Origin: VAZQ01 sp045811525
GTDB taxonomy: Bacteria > Pseudomonadota > Alphaproteobacteria > Rhizobiales > Xanthobacteraceae
Assembly (NCBI GenBank): GCA_045811525.1
Contig: JBJMTV010000039.1
Coordinates: 56,889-120,888, forward strand
Length of the DNA: 64,000 nt
Reading direction: 5' to 3'
Shown piece after piece: positions 8,621 through 16,975 of the stretch. Position 1 is the stretch's first letter, and each line of letters opens with the position of its first letter. The notes under the pieces are model-generated. The model ran no database searches. It saw only the letters and a program-made list of their open reading frames with translations, and was not told where the DNA came from. The position numbers and the translations under genes are program-made.

Positions 8621-9674
8621 TCAGCCGGTTGCTGTAGTCGACCAGAAACGCCCGGATCTGCGGAGAGATCTTGCCCAAATCGGCAATGATCTCCTGCCCC
8701 TCAGCGGCCGGGACCAGAATCGGGTCGGTCTTCACGACGTTGCTGTAGTCGCGGATGAACTGCGGGTTTTTCCAGAGCTCGACGAAGGCGGTGCGCATGA
8801 TCGCGACCGCTTCCGGATTGGTCTTCGGCGGCATCAACGCGGTCCGGAACATGGCGACGAGGGGATCGCTGGAGACGCGCAACACCTCATAGAGCGTGCC
8901 GCTCGGCGGCTTGCCTTTCACGGTTGTGAAGAACTCCTCGAAAGTCTGCAAATCAGGAAGGGCACGGGTGCGCGGGTAGCTGCCGTCCTTGGCGCGTGGC
9001 GAGACCTGCCAGAGCGGGATCACGACGTCCCCCATGCTCGGCAGCACCGAGCCGGTCCAGCCCGGCAAAGACGTGTTTGCCAGCTGGCCAATGTTCTGCA
9101 GGATTGCAGTCTCGACCTCCTTGAGCCCGCGATAGGCAGGAACTGCTTGGTATTGCAAACCGAGCAGGTCGAGGGCGAGTGACTGGTTGATAGTGTTGCT
9201 GTTCTGCGCGTTGAGCGAGAGTGCCTTGAACTCGCGCGCATGCATAATGTCGGTTGCCGTCTTCAGCCCGGGCGGAGTGTCGCGCCGGGCATACACCACC
9301 AGCGGATTTTCGACGCCCGCGATGAAAACGAAATCCGCGTAATTGACGCGCAGCGCCGGATTCCCCACGAACTGAGCGATCAGGTCGAGGGTGAAGAACC
9401 CGATCGTCTCACCGTTGGGAGCAGCCTCGCCAAGCTGGTTGGTGCCGATCACCCCGCCGGCACCCCCGGCGTTCTTGATCACGACCGTCGGATGGCCGGG
9501 GATATGTGCGGGCAGATGCTGGGCGATGATGCGCCCTTCTATGTCGGTTGGCCCGCCCGCGGGATAGTTGACGATCATGGTGACCGTCTTTCCCTTGTAG
9601 AGTTGGGCAAACGTCGGGTTGCCGCTGCCTGCCAGCAGCATCAGTGCGGCAATAACGAGCATTCTTCGCATCAT
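8613..9674 (-). CDS. TctC/Bug-like periplasmic binding protein, long subtype
   Basis: 353 residues from the ATG at 9674, chosen because AAGGAAG lies just upstream and because it leaves a clean signal peptide (MMRRMLVIAALMLLAG). The mature part opens with LYKGKTVTMIVNYPAGGPTD, then HIPGHPTVVIKNAGGAGGV and PNGETIGFF. This HIPGxPxVxxxN variant and the greater length set it apart from the ordinary Bug proteins in the window; the protein at 57390-58481 is of the same subtype. It probably binds an organic acid in the periplasm. The gene sits 29 bases downstream of the hydroxycinnamoyl-CoA hydratase-lyase-like gene on the same strand, so the receptor may bring in that enzyme's precursor. Confidence 0.85.
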   Translation of the reverse strand: MMRRMLVIAALMLLAGSGNPTFAQLYKGKTVTMIVNYPAGGPTDIEGRIIAQHLPAHIPGHPTVVIKNAGGAGGVIGTNQLGEAAPNGETIGFFTLDLIAQFVGNPALRVNYADFVFIAGVENPLVVYARRDTPPGLKTATDIMHAREFKALSLNAQNSNTINQSLALDLLGLQYQAVPAYRGLKEVETAILQNIGQLANTSLPGWTGSVLPSMGDVVIPLWQVSPRAKDGSYPRTRALPDLQTFEEFFTTVKGKPPSGTLYEVLRVSSDPLVAMFRTALMPPKTNPEAVAIMRTAFVELWKNPQFIRDYSNVVKTDPILVPAAEGQEIIADLGKISPQIRAFLVDYSNRLIK

Positions 9675-9703
9675 GCGCCGGCTTCCTTTTCCGCTCGAGC
9701 CGT

Positions 9704-10543
9704 TCACTTTTTTTCCGTGGCGCCGAGCTTGAAGGGCTCGAAGGTCGGTTTGTACGCCTTCTCGTCGAGAAACTGGCGCATGCCGCTGTTGTAGGAATCC
9801 TCCTTATCGGTGCTCTTGATCGCCTTCCCCTTCTCGGCCAGGTAATCGTAAGCCTGCGGCACGTCCATTGTGCGAACATGACGAATGGCCTGCTTCGTTG
9901 CACGCAGCACCGCCGGGCTTTTCTTCATCAGCTTGCCGGCAAGCTCGATCGTGGCTGCCTGAAGCTTCTCAGGCGGCACGGCATAATTCACCATGCCGAT
10001 GCGCGCCGCCTCCTTGCCGTCGAACGGCTCGCCGAGGCATGCGTAATAGAGAGCGTGCCGCGGCAGCACCATGTCGGCGACCACCTTCGATACCAGCGCG
10101 CCGGGCAGGATGCCCCAGTTCACTTCCGACAAGGAGAACGTGGCGTTCTCGGCGGCGATCGCGAAATCGCATCCCAGGAGCTGCATGAAGGCACCGCCAA
10201 CGCAGTAACCATGCACCATGGCGATGGTCGGCTTGTCATAGCCGTACAGCCGCTCCCAGCGCCAGCGGTTGGCCGCCGCCTGCGCCTTCTTACGCTCTCC
10301 CGCATTTTTCTCGAGCTCGCGGAAGAAAGTCTTTAGATCCTGCCCGGCTGAAAAATTGCCGCCTTCACCGGTCACCACTACGACCTTGACGTCGTCATCG
10401 ACCTCGAGGCGGGCGAGCGCGTCGTCCATCTCATAGTGGAGCGATGGCGACATGGCATTGCGCTTCTCCGGACGGTTGAGCGCCGCCCAGGCGATGCCGT
10501 CGCGCACAGTGACTTTCACGAATTCGTACTTGTACTCGCTCAT
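9704..10543 (-). CDS. Crotonase-fold enzyme similar to p-hydroxycinnamoyl-CoA hydratase/lyase
   Basis: 279 residues. The general enoyl-CoA hydratase fold is clear (ALNRPEKRNAMSPSLHYEMD, FSAGQDLKTFFRE, MVHGYCVGGAFMQLLGCD). Several stretches match the hydratase/lyase of ferulate catabolism rather than beta-oxidation enzymes: the DLKTFFRE segment, WRWERLYGYDKPTIAMV, LSEVNWGILPGALVSK and the C-terminal GMRQFLDEKAYKP. As in that enzyme, only the second catalytic glutamate (LSEVNWG) is kept while the first crotonase glutamate position is a methionine. The likely reaction is hydration and retro-aldol cleavage of an aryl- or alkenoyl-CoA to an aldehyde plus acetyl-CoA. No feruloyl-CoA synthetase or vanillin dehydrogenase gene is in the window, so the exact substrate is open. 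Confidence 0.8.
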   Translation of the reverse strand: MSEYKYEFVKVTVRDGIAWAALNRPEKRNAMSPSLHYEMDDALARLEVDDDVKVVVVTGEGGNFSAGQDLKTFFRELEKNAGERKKAQAAANRWRWERLYGYDKPTIAMVHGYCVGGAFMQLLGCDFAIAAENATFSLSEVNWGILPGALVSKVVADMVLPRHALYYACLGEPFDGKEAARIGMVNYAVPPEKLQAATIELAGKLMKKSPAVLRATKQAIRHVRTMDVPQAYDYLAEKGKAIKSTDKEDSYNSGMRQFLDEKAYKPTFEPFKLGATEKK

Positions 10544-10775
10544 GGGCTCACTTCCTCAAGTTGTGACGCAATGGGTTAGCGCCGGTGCTCAGCTCGGCTG
10601 GTGCCCATGTCGCAGTGTTGACAGGCACTGAACCGGACAGGGAGACTGGACCAAAAGACTATGCGAAGGTTGCGCCCGAACCAAGCGGCGATCGGACGCG
10701 GCCGCGCAAGGCAAGCAAGGCAAGGCAAGTACTCGCCCCGGGTCTGCCGCCGGTCGCGCGAGCGGGAGGTCGGCA

Positions 10776-11720
10776 ATGGAGAGCGAGATCGAGGAGGCGC
10801 GCGTCGATCCACAGCACGTGGCGATCACCCGACCGGTCCGCGATTCCGAATATCCAGTCCACCTCATGTATGTCGAAATGCTCGACGGGCTTTATGCGCC
10901 GATCGGATTGCGCAAGCCGGCCGGCCGCGGCCCGTTTCCGTTGGTATTGTTTGCGTCCGGAAATGGCGGCGGTGGAATGGCCGCCATCGAGGACGCGACC
11001 AACAATCGCAGTTGGACGCAGGAACGCTTTCTGATGGCTGGCTATGCCGTCGCATGGCTGCGCTATCGTGCCGAGGTCGATTACGCCTATGATCGTATTG
11101 GCAAGTTGATCGAGGATCGCCGCCAAGGGCGCCAGCTGTTGAACCGCGGGCCGCTCGAATACGAGGATGTGATCTCGATCGCCGAATACGTGAAAACGCT
11201 GCCCTATATCATTGCCGATCGCATCGGCTACATGGGCATGAGCCATGGTGGCGAAATGGCCCTGAAGATCGCATCGGAATATGGTGGTATCCGCGCAATG
11301 ATCGCGAGCGAGCCCGCCGCGCATGAGTTTCTTCGCTTGCGGCCGGATGACACAGCGCAGATCAATCCGACAACCGGGCTCCTCAATGTCGAGCGCATGC
11401 TCATGCGCGAGAGCGACAAGGTACGCCGCAGGATCACTGAGCACATTGCCAGCGCGCGGATCGCCCCGATCAAAACTCCAATCTTTGTGCAAGGCCGCGA
11501 CGGTGATGAGCTGCAGGGCATCTTTCGGGTCTGCTACGATCTTTTGATCGAGCACGGCAAGCAAGCGCAGTGGAAGAGCTATGACCACCCCGTGCACGGC
11601 TTCGTCTATGTCGCGCGCAACGACACGGGTGCCTACGACCCTGATCCCGTGCAGATCGAGGCTGTCAACGATTCAATCGGCTTCTTCGACGAGCATCTCA
11701 AGGGCAGAGCGAGCAGCTAG
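10776..11720 (+). CDS. Alpha/beta hydrolase (dienelactone hydrolase / prolyl oligopeptidase-like)
   Basis: 314 residues, cytoplasmic (no signal). The nucleophile elbow GMSHGGE places Ser156; the acid is probably Asp242 or Asp244 (GRDGDE) and the base His274 (HPVHGF). FPLVLFASGNGGGG gives the oxyanion-hole strand. This arrangement fits carboxylester, lactone or carbon-carbon hydrolases; the ligand cannot be named. A good GGGAGG stands 6 bases before the ATG. It is the first of a plus-strand run that continues with the CnbZ-like and molybdenum hydroxylase genes, 18 and 8 bases apart, so it probably belongs to one catabolic operon. It is divergent from the crotonase gene across 232 bases. Confidence 0.8.
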   Translation: MESEIEEARVDPQHVAITRPVRDSEYPVHLMYVEMLDGLYAPIGLRKPAGRGPFPLVLFASGNGGGGMAAIEDATNNRSWTQERFLMAGYAVAWLRYRAEVDYAYDRIGKLIEDRRQGRQLLNRGPLEYEDVISIAEYVKTLPYIIADRIGYMGMSHGGEMALKIASEYGGIRAMIASEPAAHEFLRLRPDDTAQINPTTGLLNVERMLMRESDKVRRRITEHIASARIAPIKTPIFVQGRDGDELQGIFRVCYDLLIEHGKQAQWKSYDHPVHGFVYVARNDTGAYDPDPVQIEAVNDSIGFFDEHLKGRASS

Positions 11721-11738
11721 GATTGGGGAGCGCCAAAA

Positions 11739-12491
11739 TTGGGTATCGTGACGAGTGAGCTCGGCTCCGGCGGCTATCGCTTCCTGCCGAGCGTCTTCCA
11801 GTATTCGGCTGGGGCTGCGGCGCTTCCGGGTTACGCGATCCGGCGGGTGCGGTTTCGCAACCCGGTACCGCTTGCCGCCGGATTTAGCCGCATCGAGGCG
11901 TTCATCAGCGAGACAGGGCGCCCGCTCACCGCGTTCTGCGCCTGCGAGCTGCGCTCGCCCGGCCAATTGAGCGAGCAGGAATTCCGCGCCTTCAACCAGC
12001 AATATGTGGTGACGCTCGAGCGTTGGGGTTTGTTCGACGGCAAGATCAATCCCGTCGCACGCAGCAATGTGTGCCCCGAGATCGGTCCTCCGGCCGAGCC
12101 TTCGTTCCATGCCTTTTCGTTCACCGTGCCCGACAGGAGTGCGGCGCCGACCTTCGTCATCGCCGGCAGTGCCGAGGCGCGGGAAGGGGGTGCGAGCTAC
12201 CGCGAGCGGACCGTTCGCTTTCGGGAAACGAGCGCTGATGCCATGCGCGAGAAGGCGCGCCATGTGCTGGGCGAAATGGAGCGGCGCCTCGCCGCCTTCG
12301 GCTTCGGCTGGGCGGACACGACGGCCTCGCAGGTATATACCGTGCATGACCTGCACCCATTTTTGGGGGATGAGATCGCGGGGCGCGGTGCGGCGCATGC
12401 GGGGCTTACCTGGCACTATGCCCGCCCGCCCGTGCGCGACCTGGAATACGAGATGGATTGTCGCGCAGTCACCCACGAAATGGTTATCTAG
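11739..12491 (+). CDS. CnbZ-like protein (2-amino-5-chloromuconate deaminase family)
   Basis: 250 residues, no signal peptide or membrane segment. From memory of the family, the pattern YSAGAAALPGYAIRRVRF, TAFCACELRSPG, FNQQYVVTLERWG and NPVARSNVCPE resembles CnbZ, the hydrolytic deaminase of 2-amino-5-chloromuconate from chloronitrobenzene degraders; many alphaproteobacterial homologues have no tested function. Two cysteines in FCACELRSP and one in SNVCPE look conserved. The C-terminal part (QVYTVHDLHPF) recalls the chorismate-mutase/Rid-like fold. It lies between a hydrolase and a molybdenum hydroxylase, so a role in opening or deaminating a nitrogen-bearing aromatic product is attractive but is inference. 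Confidence 0.55.
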   Translation: MGIVTSELGSGGYRFLPSVFQYSAGAAALPGYAIRRVRFRNPVPLAAGFSRIEAFISETGRPLTAFCACELRSPGQLSEQEFRAFNQQYVVTLERWGLFDGKINPVARSNVCPEIGPPAEPSFHAFSFTVPDRSAAPTFVIAGSAEAREGGASYRERTVRFRETSADAMREKARHVLGEMERRLAAFGFGWADTTASQVYTVHDLHPFLGDEIAGRGAAHAGLTWHYARPPVRDLEYEMDCRAVTHEMVI

Positions 12492-12499
12492 GGATGGTC

Positions 12500-14812
12500 A
12501 TGAGCGAGTCATTCAAAGGCCGGCGCGAGGATCTGCGCCTCGTCACCGGACACGGCTGCTATACCGCTGATTGGGACCTGCCAGGACAGGTTTACGGTCA
12601 CTTCCTGCGTGCCGACCGCGCACACGCCGAGATTACTCGAGTCCATACGCAAGAGGCGGCTGCCGCTCCTGGCGTGCTCGCCGTCCTCACAGGCGATGAT
12701 CTCGTGCGTGCCGAATACAAAACCCCGCGGCCTCTCATGCATTTCAAAGGCAAGGACGGCTCCACGCTAAAGGTGCCGCACCGCAATGTGCTGGCGCACG
12801 GGCGGGTGCGCTTTGTCGGCGAGCCGGTCGCGCTTGTGATCGGGGAAACGCAAGCTGCCGCCCAGGATGGCGCAGAGCGCATCGCCGTTGACTATCGCGA
12901 TCTCCCTGCAGTGGTCGAGGCAGCGGATGCGCTCGCCCCCACGGCTTCGCTCCTGCACGATGACGTGCCCGGCAATCTCGCGATCGACTATGAGTACGGC
13001 AGTCGAGCTCCAGTCGATGAGGCGTTCGCCAAGGCGGCACATGTGGTGCGCTTGAGCCTCGAGGCCCAGCGCATCGCCGGCAGCCCCATGGAGCCCATGG
13101 CCTGCCTTGCCGCATACGATGGGGCCACAGGCATATTCGACATCTACATGCCAACCCAGGGCACGGCAGGCATACGGAGCGAGCTCGCCTATGTCACCGG
13201 CCTACCGGCGGAGAAATTCCGCGTGCACAGCCGGGACGTGGGCGGAGCATTCGGTGTCCGCGGCGAGCTCTATCCCGAGTTCTTGGCCGTGCTGTTTGCC
13301 GCGCAGCATGTCGGCAGGCCAGTAAAATGGGGAGGCACGCGCGCCGAGACGCTGGTGAGTGAGCACCAGGGACGCGGCTTGAGCATGACCGGTGAGCTCG
13401 CTCTCGACGGGGAGGGCCACTTTCTCGGCATGCGCGTGGAGTGGCTGGTGAACCTTGGTGCCTATTGCAGCAATGCTGGACCGTTCATCAACACTGCTGC
13501 AGCGCCGACCAGCATGGCGGTGAACATCTATCGCACGCCCGCTTTGTACGGCCTCAATCGGCTCGTCTTCACCAACACCACGCCGGGTACCGCCTATCGC
13601 GGTGCTGGCCGGCCAAGCGTCTCGTATCTGGTCGAGCGTCTGGTGGATGAAGCCGCGCGCGTAACGGGAATTGACAGCATCAAGCTGCGCCGGCGCAATC
13701 TCCTCGGCAAGGATGCGTTTCCCTACAAGACGCCGACCGGCTCGACCTACGACAGCGGTGACCCGCCGGCGTTGCTCACGCAGGCGCTGGAGGAGGCGGA
13801 CTGGAAGGGGTTCGGACGCCGCCGCGCCGAGGCGAAGAGGCGCGGGCAGTTGCGCGGCATCGGCTGCGCCACCTTCATCGAGCCGTCCGGCGGCGCCGGA
13901 CAGGAGGAGATTGCGATCCGCTTCGATGGCGAAGGTCGCGTCCAGCTCTTCTCGCTTGCAGGGCCCTCCGGCCAAGGACATGAGACAGTGTTCCCCGATC
14001 TCGTCGCCGGCATTCTGGGTATCGATGCCGGGCAAGTCACCTTGCGCTACGGCGACCCCCAGGCGCCGGCGCTCGTCGGCACAGGCACGTTCGGCTCGCG
14101 CTCGCTCATCAGCCACGGCGGTGCCCTCGCTGTCGGCGCCGAGGAGGTGGTGCGCAAGGGGCTCGCTTTGGCGGCGAAGGAGCTCGAGGTCGCCGCCGAC
14201 GATATCGTCTTCGAGGCCGGCCGCTATCGCGTGCCCGGCACGGATCTCTCGATCGGTCTTGACGAGGTGGCGCGCCGACATATCGGCGCGGGGCCGCATC
14301 CGCTCGACACGACCGCCAAGATCAATACGGCGACAGCATTCCCGAGCGGCGCCCACATAGCGGAGGTCGAGATCGATCCGGACACCGGAGAGCTCGCGAT
14401 CCTCAGCTATGTCGCCGTCGATGATTGCGGCAAGATTTACAACCACACACTCGTCGAAGCGCAGCTACACGGTGGGCTCATGCAAGGCATCGGCCAGATC
14501 CTGGGCGAGCACTGCATGTATGATCGTGAGAGCGGGCAATTCCTGACCGGTACCTTCATGGATTACTTCATGCCGCGTGCCGATTGCCTCCCGGCCATTC
14601 GTTTGTATGACCATTCTGTTCCTTCCCCGAGCAATCCGCTCGGGGCCAAGGGCGCCGGCGAAGCCGGCACCACGGGCGCCATTCCCTCAATCGCCAATGC
14701 GGTGATGGATGCGCTGCGGCCGCTCGGCATTCACACTCTCGAAATGCCGTTCACGCCGCCCCGGGTGTGGGCTGCTATCGATGCGGCAAGAAAGTCCGCT
14801 AGCCCGGATTGA
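12500..14812 (+). CDS. Molybdenum hydroxylase large subunit (xanthine dehydrogenase / CoxL family)
   Basis: About 770 residues from the ATG at 12500, with AGGGA six bases before it; the longer frame would overlap the CnbZ-like gene. It has the order of the family: an N-terminal alpha/beta hammerhead domain (GRREDLRLVTGHGCYTADW) and the molybdopterin-cytosine-dinucleotide binding domain with GGAFGVRG, TAYRGAGRPS, GPSGQGHET and the terminal GAKGAGEAGTTGAIPS, whose glutamate matches the catalytic base of xanthine dehydrogenase. Such subunits hydroxylate N-heterocycles, aldehydes or CO with an [2Fe-2S] subunit and usually a FAD subunit. Neither partner gene is present in this window, which is unusual since they normally sit together. 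Its last codons lie in an inverted repeat. Confidence 0.9.
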   Translation: MSESFKGRREDLRLVTGHGCYTADWDLPGQVYGHFLRADRAHAEITRVHTQEAAAAPGVLAVLTGDDLVRAEYKTPRPLMHFKGKDGSTLKVPHRNVLAHGRVRFVGEPVALVIGETQAAAQDGAERIAVDYRDLPAVVEAADALAPTASLLHDDVPGNLAIDYEYGSRAPVDEAFAKAAHVVRLSLEAQRIAGSPMEPMACLAAYDGATGIFDIYMPTQGTAGIRSELAYVTGLPAEKFRVHSRDVGGAFGVRGELYPEFLAVLFAAQHVGRPVKWGGTRAETLVSEHQGRGLSMTGELALDGEGHFLGMRVEWLVNLGAYCSNAGPFINTAAAPTSMAVNIYRTPALYGLNRLVFTNTTPGTAYRGAGRPSVSYLVERLVDEAARVTGIDSIKLRRRNLLGKDAFPYKTPTGSTYDSGDPPALLTQALEEADWKGFGRRRAEAKRRGQLRGIGCATFIEPSGGAGQEEIAIRFDGEGRVQLFSLAGPSGQGHETVFPDLVAGILGIDAGQVTLRYGDPQAPALVGTGTFGSRSLISHGGALAVGAEEVVRKGLALAAKELEVAADDIVFEAGRYRVPGTDLSIGLDEVARRHIGAGPHPLDTTAKINTATAFPSGAHIAEVEIDPDTGELAILSYVAVDDCGKIYNHTLVEAQLHGGLMQGIGQILGEHCMYDRESGQFLTGTFMDYFMPRADCLPAIRLYDHSVPSPSNPLGAKGAGEAGTTGAIPSIANAVMDALRPLGIHTLEMPFTPPRVWAAIDAARKSASPD

Positions 14813-14831
14813 TGCGCAGCGGCAATCCGGG
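14803..14831. repeat. Inverted repeat spanning the stop codon of the molybdenum hydroxylase gene
   Basis: CCCGGATTG (14803-14811) and CAATCCGGG (14823-14831) form a perfect 9-base stem with an 11-base loop, starting inside the last codons of the upstream gene. It shares the GTAGCCCGGAT-type core with the element at 21376-21457, which suggests a dispersed intergenic palindrome that may also act as a transcript end. Confidence 0.65.
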
Positions 14832-14921
14832 GGCATGTGCTTCTCATAGCTGCCGCATGATTGAGTCCGTCCTGCGCCGTCTCTATATGTCGTCCCTCAC
14901 TTGTTTGCCCAGGAGTGCCCC

Positions 14922-15755
14922 GTGCAACAGCTCGTAGAACAGGATACCGCGCCTGCGACGATTGAGGCGAGCGTCAACTATATCGTGAGCAACGGGGAGA
15001 AGATTTTCACCGAAACTGCGGCTCCGGGTGGAATGGATGTGCGCAGCGGCGGCACTCCCGATCCGCGTCAAGTGACTATCCGCAATGCGCGAACGACGGG
15101 CCGGGACTTTGCCCTGGACCGCGAAGGCTTCCGGTTCGTGCATCATCCCACCGAGGTGAAGGATTTCTTCGACGAGGATGAGATCCGCCGCGTCTATTAC
15201 CCGGAAATGGAAGCGCTGGTGAAACAGGAGAGCGGGGCTTCGCGTGTGGTGGTGTTCGATCATACATTGCGCACCGCCGATCAGGAGCTGCGTGAGGCCA
15301 AGAAGATTCGCGAGGTGGTGCGCCGGGTCCATAACGACTACACCGAATGGTCAGCGCCGCAGCGGGTGCGCGATCTACTCCCCGATGAGGCTGACGATCT
15401 GTTGCGCCGTCGCTTCGCCATCGTGCAGGTGTGGCGCCCGATCCGGCATCCCGTGGAAACATTCCCGCTCGCCATCTGCAATGCGCGCAGCATCTCGTCC
15501 GATGATCTGGTCGTGGCCGAGCGCCGCTATCCCAACCGCGTCGGCCAGACCTATGCGATCACGTACAATCCCGAGCACGAGTGGTACTGGCTGCCGCACA
15601 TGCGCCGAGACGAGGCGCTGGTGTTCAAGGTGTTCGATTCAGTGAAAGACGGCCGTGCTCGGTGGTCGGCGCACACCGCCTTCGAAGACCCCACGACCTC
15701 CGCCAACGCGCGTCCGCGTGAGAGCATCGAGATCAGGACCCTCGCGTTCTTCTAA
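14922..15755 (+). CDS. CmcJ/NvfI (GA4 desaturase-like) family oxidoreductase
   Basis: About 277 residues from the GTG at 14922, preceded by AGGAG six bases upstream. The pattern HNDYTEWSAPQRVRDLLP, FAIVQVWRPI, then FPLAICNARSIS, YNPEHEWYWLPHM and a closing SAHTAFEDPTT ... RESIEIRTLAFF is that of the CmcJ/AsaB/GA4-desaturase-like family. Fungal and bacterial members act in cephamycin methoxylation, gibberellin-like desaturation and other oxidations, and many are thought to be Fe(II)/2-oxoglutarate-dependent. Bacterial members in catabolic regions are mostly untested, so the substrate is unknown. It follows the molybdenum hydroxylase gene by 109 bases, behind the inverted repeat. Confidence 0.7.
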   Translation: MQQLVEQDTAPATIEASVNYIVSNGEKIFTETAAPGGMDVRSGGTPDPRQVTIRNARTTGRDFALDREGFRFVHHPTEVKDFFDEDEIRRVYYPEMEALVKQESGASRVVVFDHTLRTADQELREAKKIREVVRRVHNDYTEWSAPQRVRDLLPDEADDLLRRRFAIVQVWRPIRHPVETFPLAICNARSISSDDLVVAERRYPNRVGQTYAITYNPEHEWYWLPHMRRDEALVFKVFDSVKDGRARWSAHTAFEDPTTSANARPRESIEIRTLAFF

Positions 15756-15978
15756 AGGTTGCGCTGACAGACGCCGGCCGCGGGTTCGTGCGGCAGGCGC
15801 TTCCGTAAGGATGAGGTTGGGTCCGCACGCGATACAGCATCCGAGCTGAAGCGCCCGACTTGCGCTCGCGCCCGGGGCTATCCCGCGTCGCTCCCGCATC
15901 CTATTGTTCGACCGGCGGCATGCTCATCGCGGCTGCGACCGGATGCAAATTCCGCCACCTCGATAGCGGGAGGAAGCC
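15756..15978. other. Intergenic region before TctC-crotonase operon
   Basis: 223 bases with no supported gene. It probably contains the promoter for the operon that begins at 15979; no clear motif was picked out by eye. Confidence 0.4.
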
Positions 15979-16956
15979 GTGGAGCGACGGTCTTTGCTGG
16001 CAAGGCTCGCAGCGGTGGCACTCGCTCCGGTGCTGCCGCAGGTTGCTCTCGCGCAAACCTACCCCGCTCGGCCGCTGAAATTGGTGGTGCCATTCCCGGC
16101 GGGCGGTCCTGCCGACTTCTTCGCTCGCACGCTGGCGCAAGGGCTCGGCAGCGAGCTCGGCCAACAGGTCGTCCTGGAAAATCGCGGTGGTGCTGGCGGC
16201 TCTACCGGCATCGACTCGGTCGCGAAGAGTGCGCCCGATGGATATACGCTCGGTCTCTCCAGCGGCTCGATACTGGCCGCGCTGCCATTTCAAACCAGCA
16301 AATTTCCATTCGACTTCCAGAAGGATTTGACGCTGCTGACATTGGTGACGCGCGTGCGCGAGGTGCTGGTTGTGCATCCGTCCGTCCCCGCCAACGCCCT
16401 GCAGGAGCTCGTGGCCTATGCCAAGGCCAACCCGCGCAAGGTCAGCTACGGTTCGGCCGGTATCGGCACCTTCACCCATCTCGCTGTCGAGCTGCTGCGC
16501 ATTTCAGCCAATGTGGAGCTCGTCCACGTGCCATATCGCGGTGCGGCTCCCGCCGTGCAGGATCTCCTCGGCGGGCATATTCAGCTCGCCACGCTCGATG
16601 TTCCTGTGTTGCTGCCGCACATTCGTTCTGGAGCCGTGCGGGCGCTCGCCGTCACCTCCGCCAGCCGCTCGCAAGCACTGCCCAATGTGCCGACTAGCGC
16701 GGAGGCGGGCTTCCCCACCGTACTGTCGGACAACTGGTACGGCCTCGTCGCACCCTCTGCTCTGCCCGCTGAGGTGGAGAATAGATTGCAGAAAGCCGCG
16801 CACAACAGCTTGCGTTCTTCCGATCTCAAGAAGCAATTCGAAAATCAGGATGCCGAGCCGTCGCCCACGACCGAGCAGGAGTTTGCCGAGTTCGTGAGAT
16901 CGGAACGGGTGAAGTGGGAGCCGCTCGTCACGTCCATCGGCATCAAAGTGGATTGA
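15979..16956 (+). CDS. TctC/Bug-family periplasmic solute-binding protein
   Basis: 325 residues from a GTG with GGGAGGAAG directly upstream. The signal peptide runs to about residue 25 (ALAPVLPQVALAQ). Bug marks: YPARPLKLVVPFPAGGPADF, VVLENRGGAGGSTGIDSVA, PDGYTLG, VPYRGAAPAVQDLLGG and LPNVPTSAEAGFP. PFPAGGPAD is the classical ligand loop. It leads a run with two crotonase-fold genes 19 and 35 bases further on, so its ligand is probably metabolised as a CoA thioester. No TctAB permease genes are close. Confidence 0.92.
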   Translation: MERRSLLARLAAVALAPVLPQVALAQTYPARPLKLVVPFPAGGPADFFARTLAQGLGSELGQQVVLENRGGAGGSTGIDSVAKSAPDGYTLGLSSGSILAALPFQTSKFPFDFQKDLTLLTLVTRVREVLVVHPSVPANALQELVAYAKANPRKVSYGSAGIGTFTHLAVELLRISANVELVHVPYRGAAPAVQDLLGGHIQLATLDVPVLLPHIRSGAVRALAVTSASRSQALPNVPTSAEAGFPTVLSDNWYGLVAPSALPAEVENRLQKAAHNSLRSSDLKKQFENQDAEPSPTTEQEFAEFVRSERVKWEPLVTSIGIKVD

Positions 16957-16975
16957 GCCACCCACTGGAGAAAGC

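Noticed and set aside
13202..14446. 414-residue minus-strand frame inside the molybdenum hydroxylase gene
   Set aside because: Arg/Asp-rich translation with no domain; the plus-strand gene has intact cofactor motifs over the same bases.
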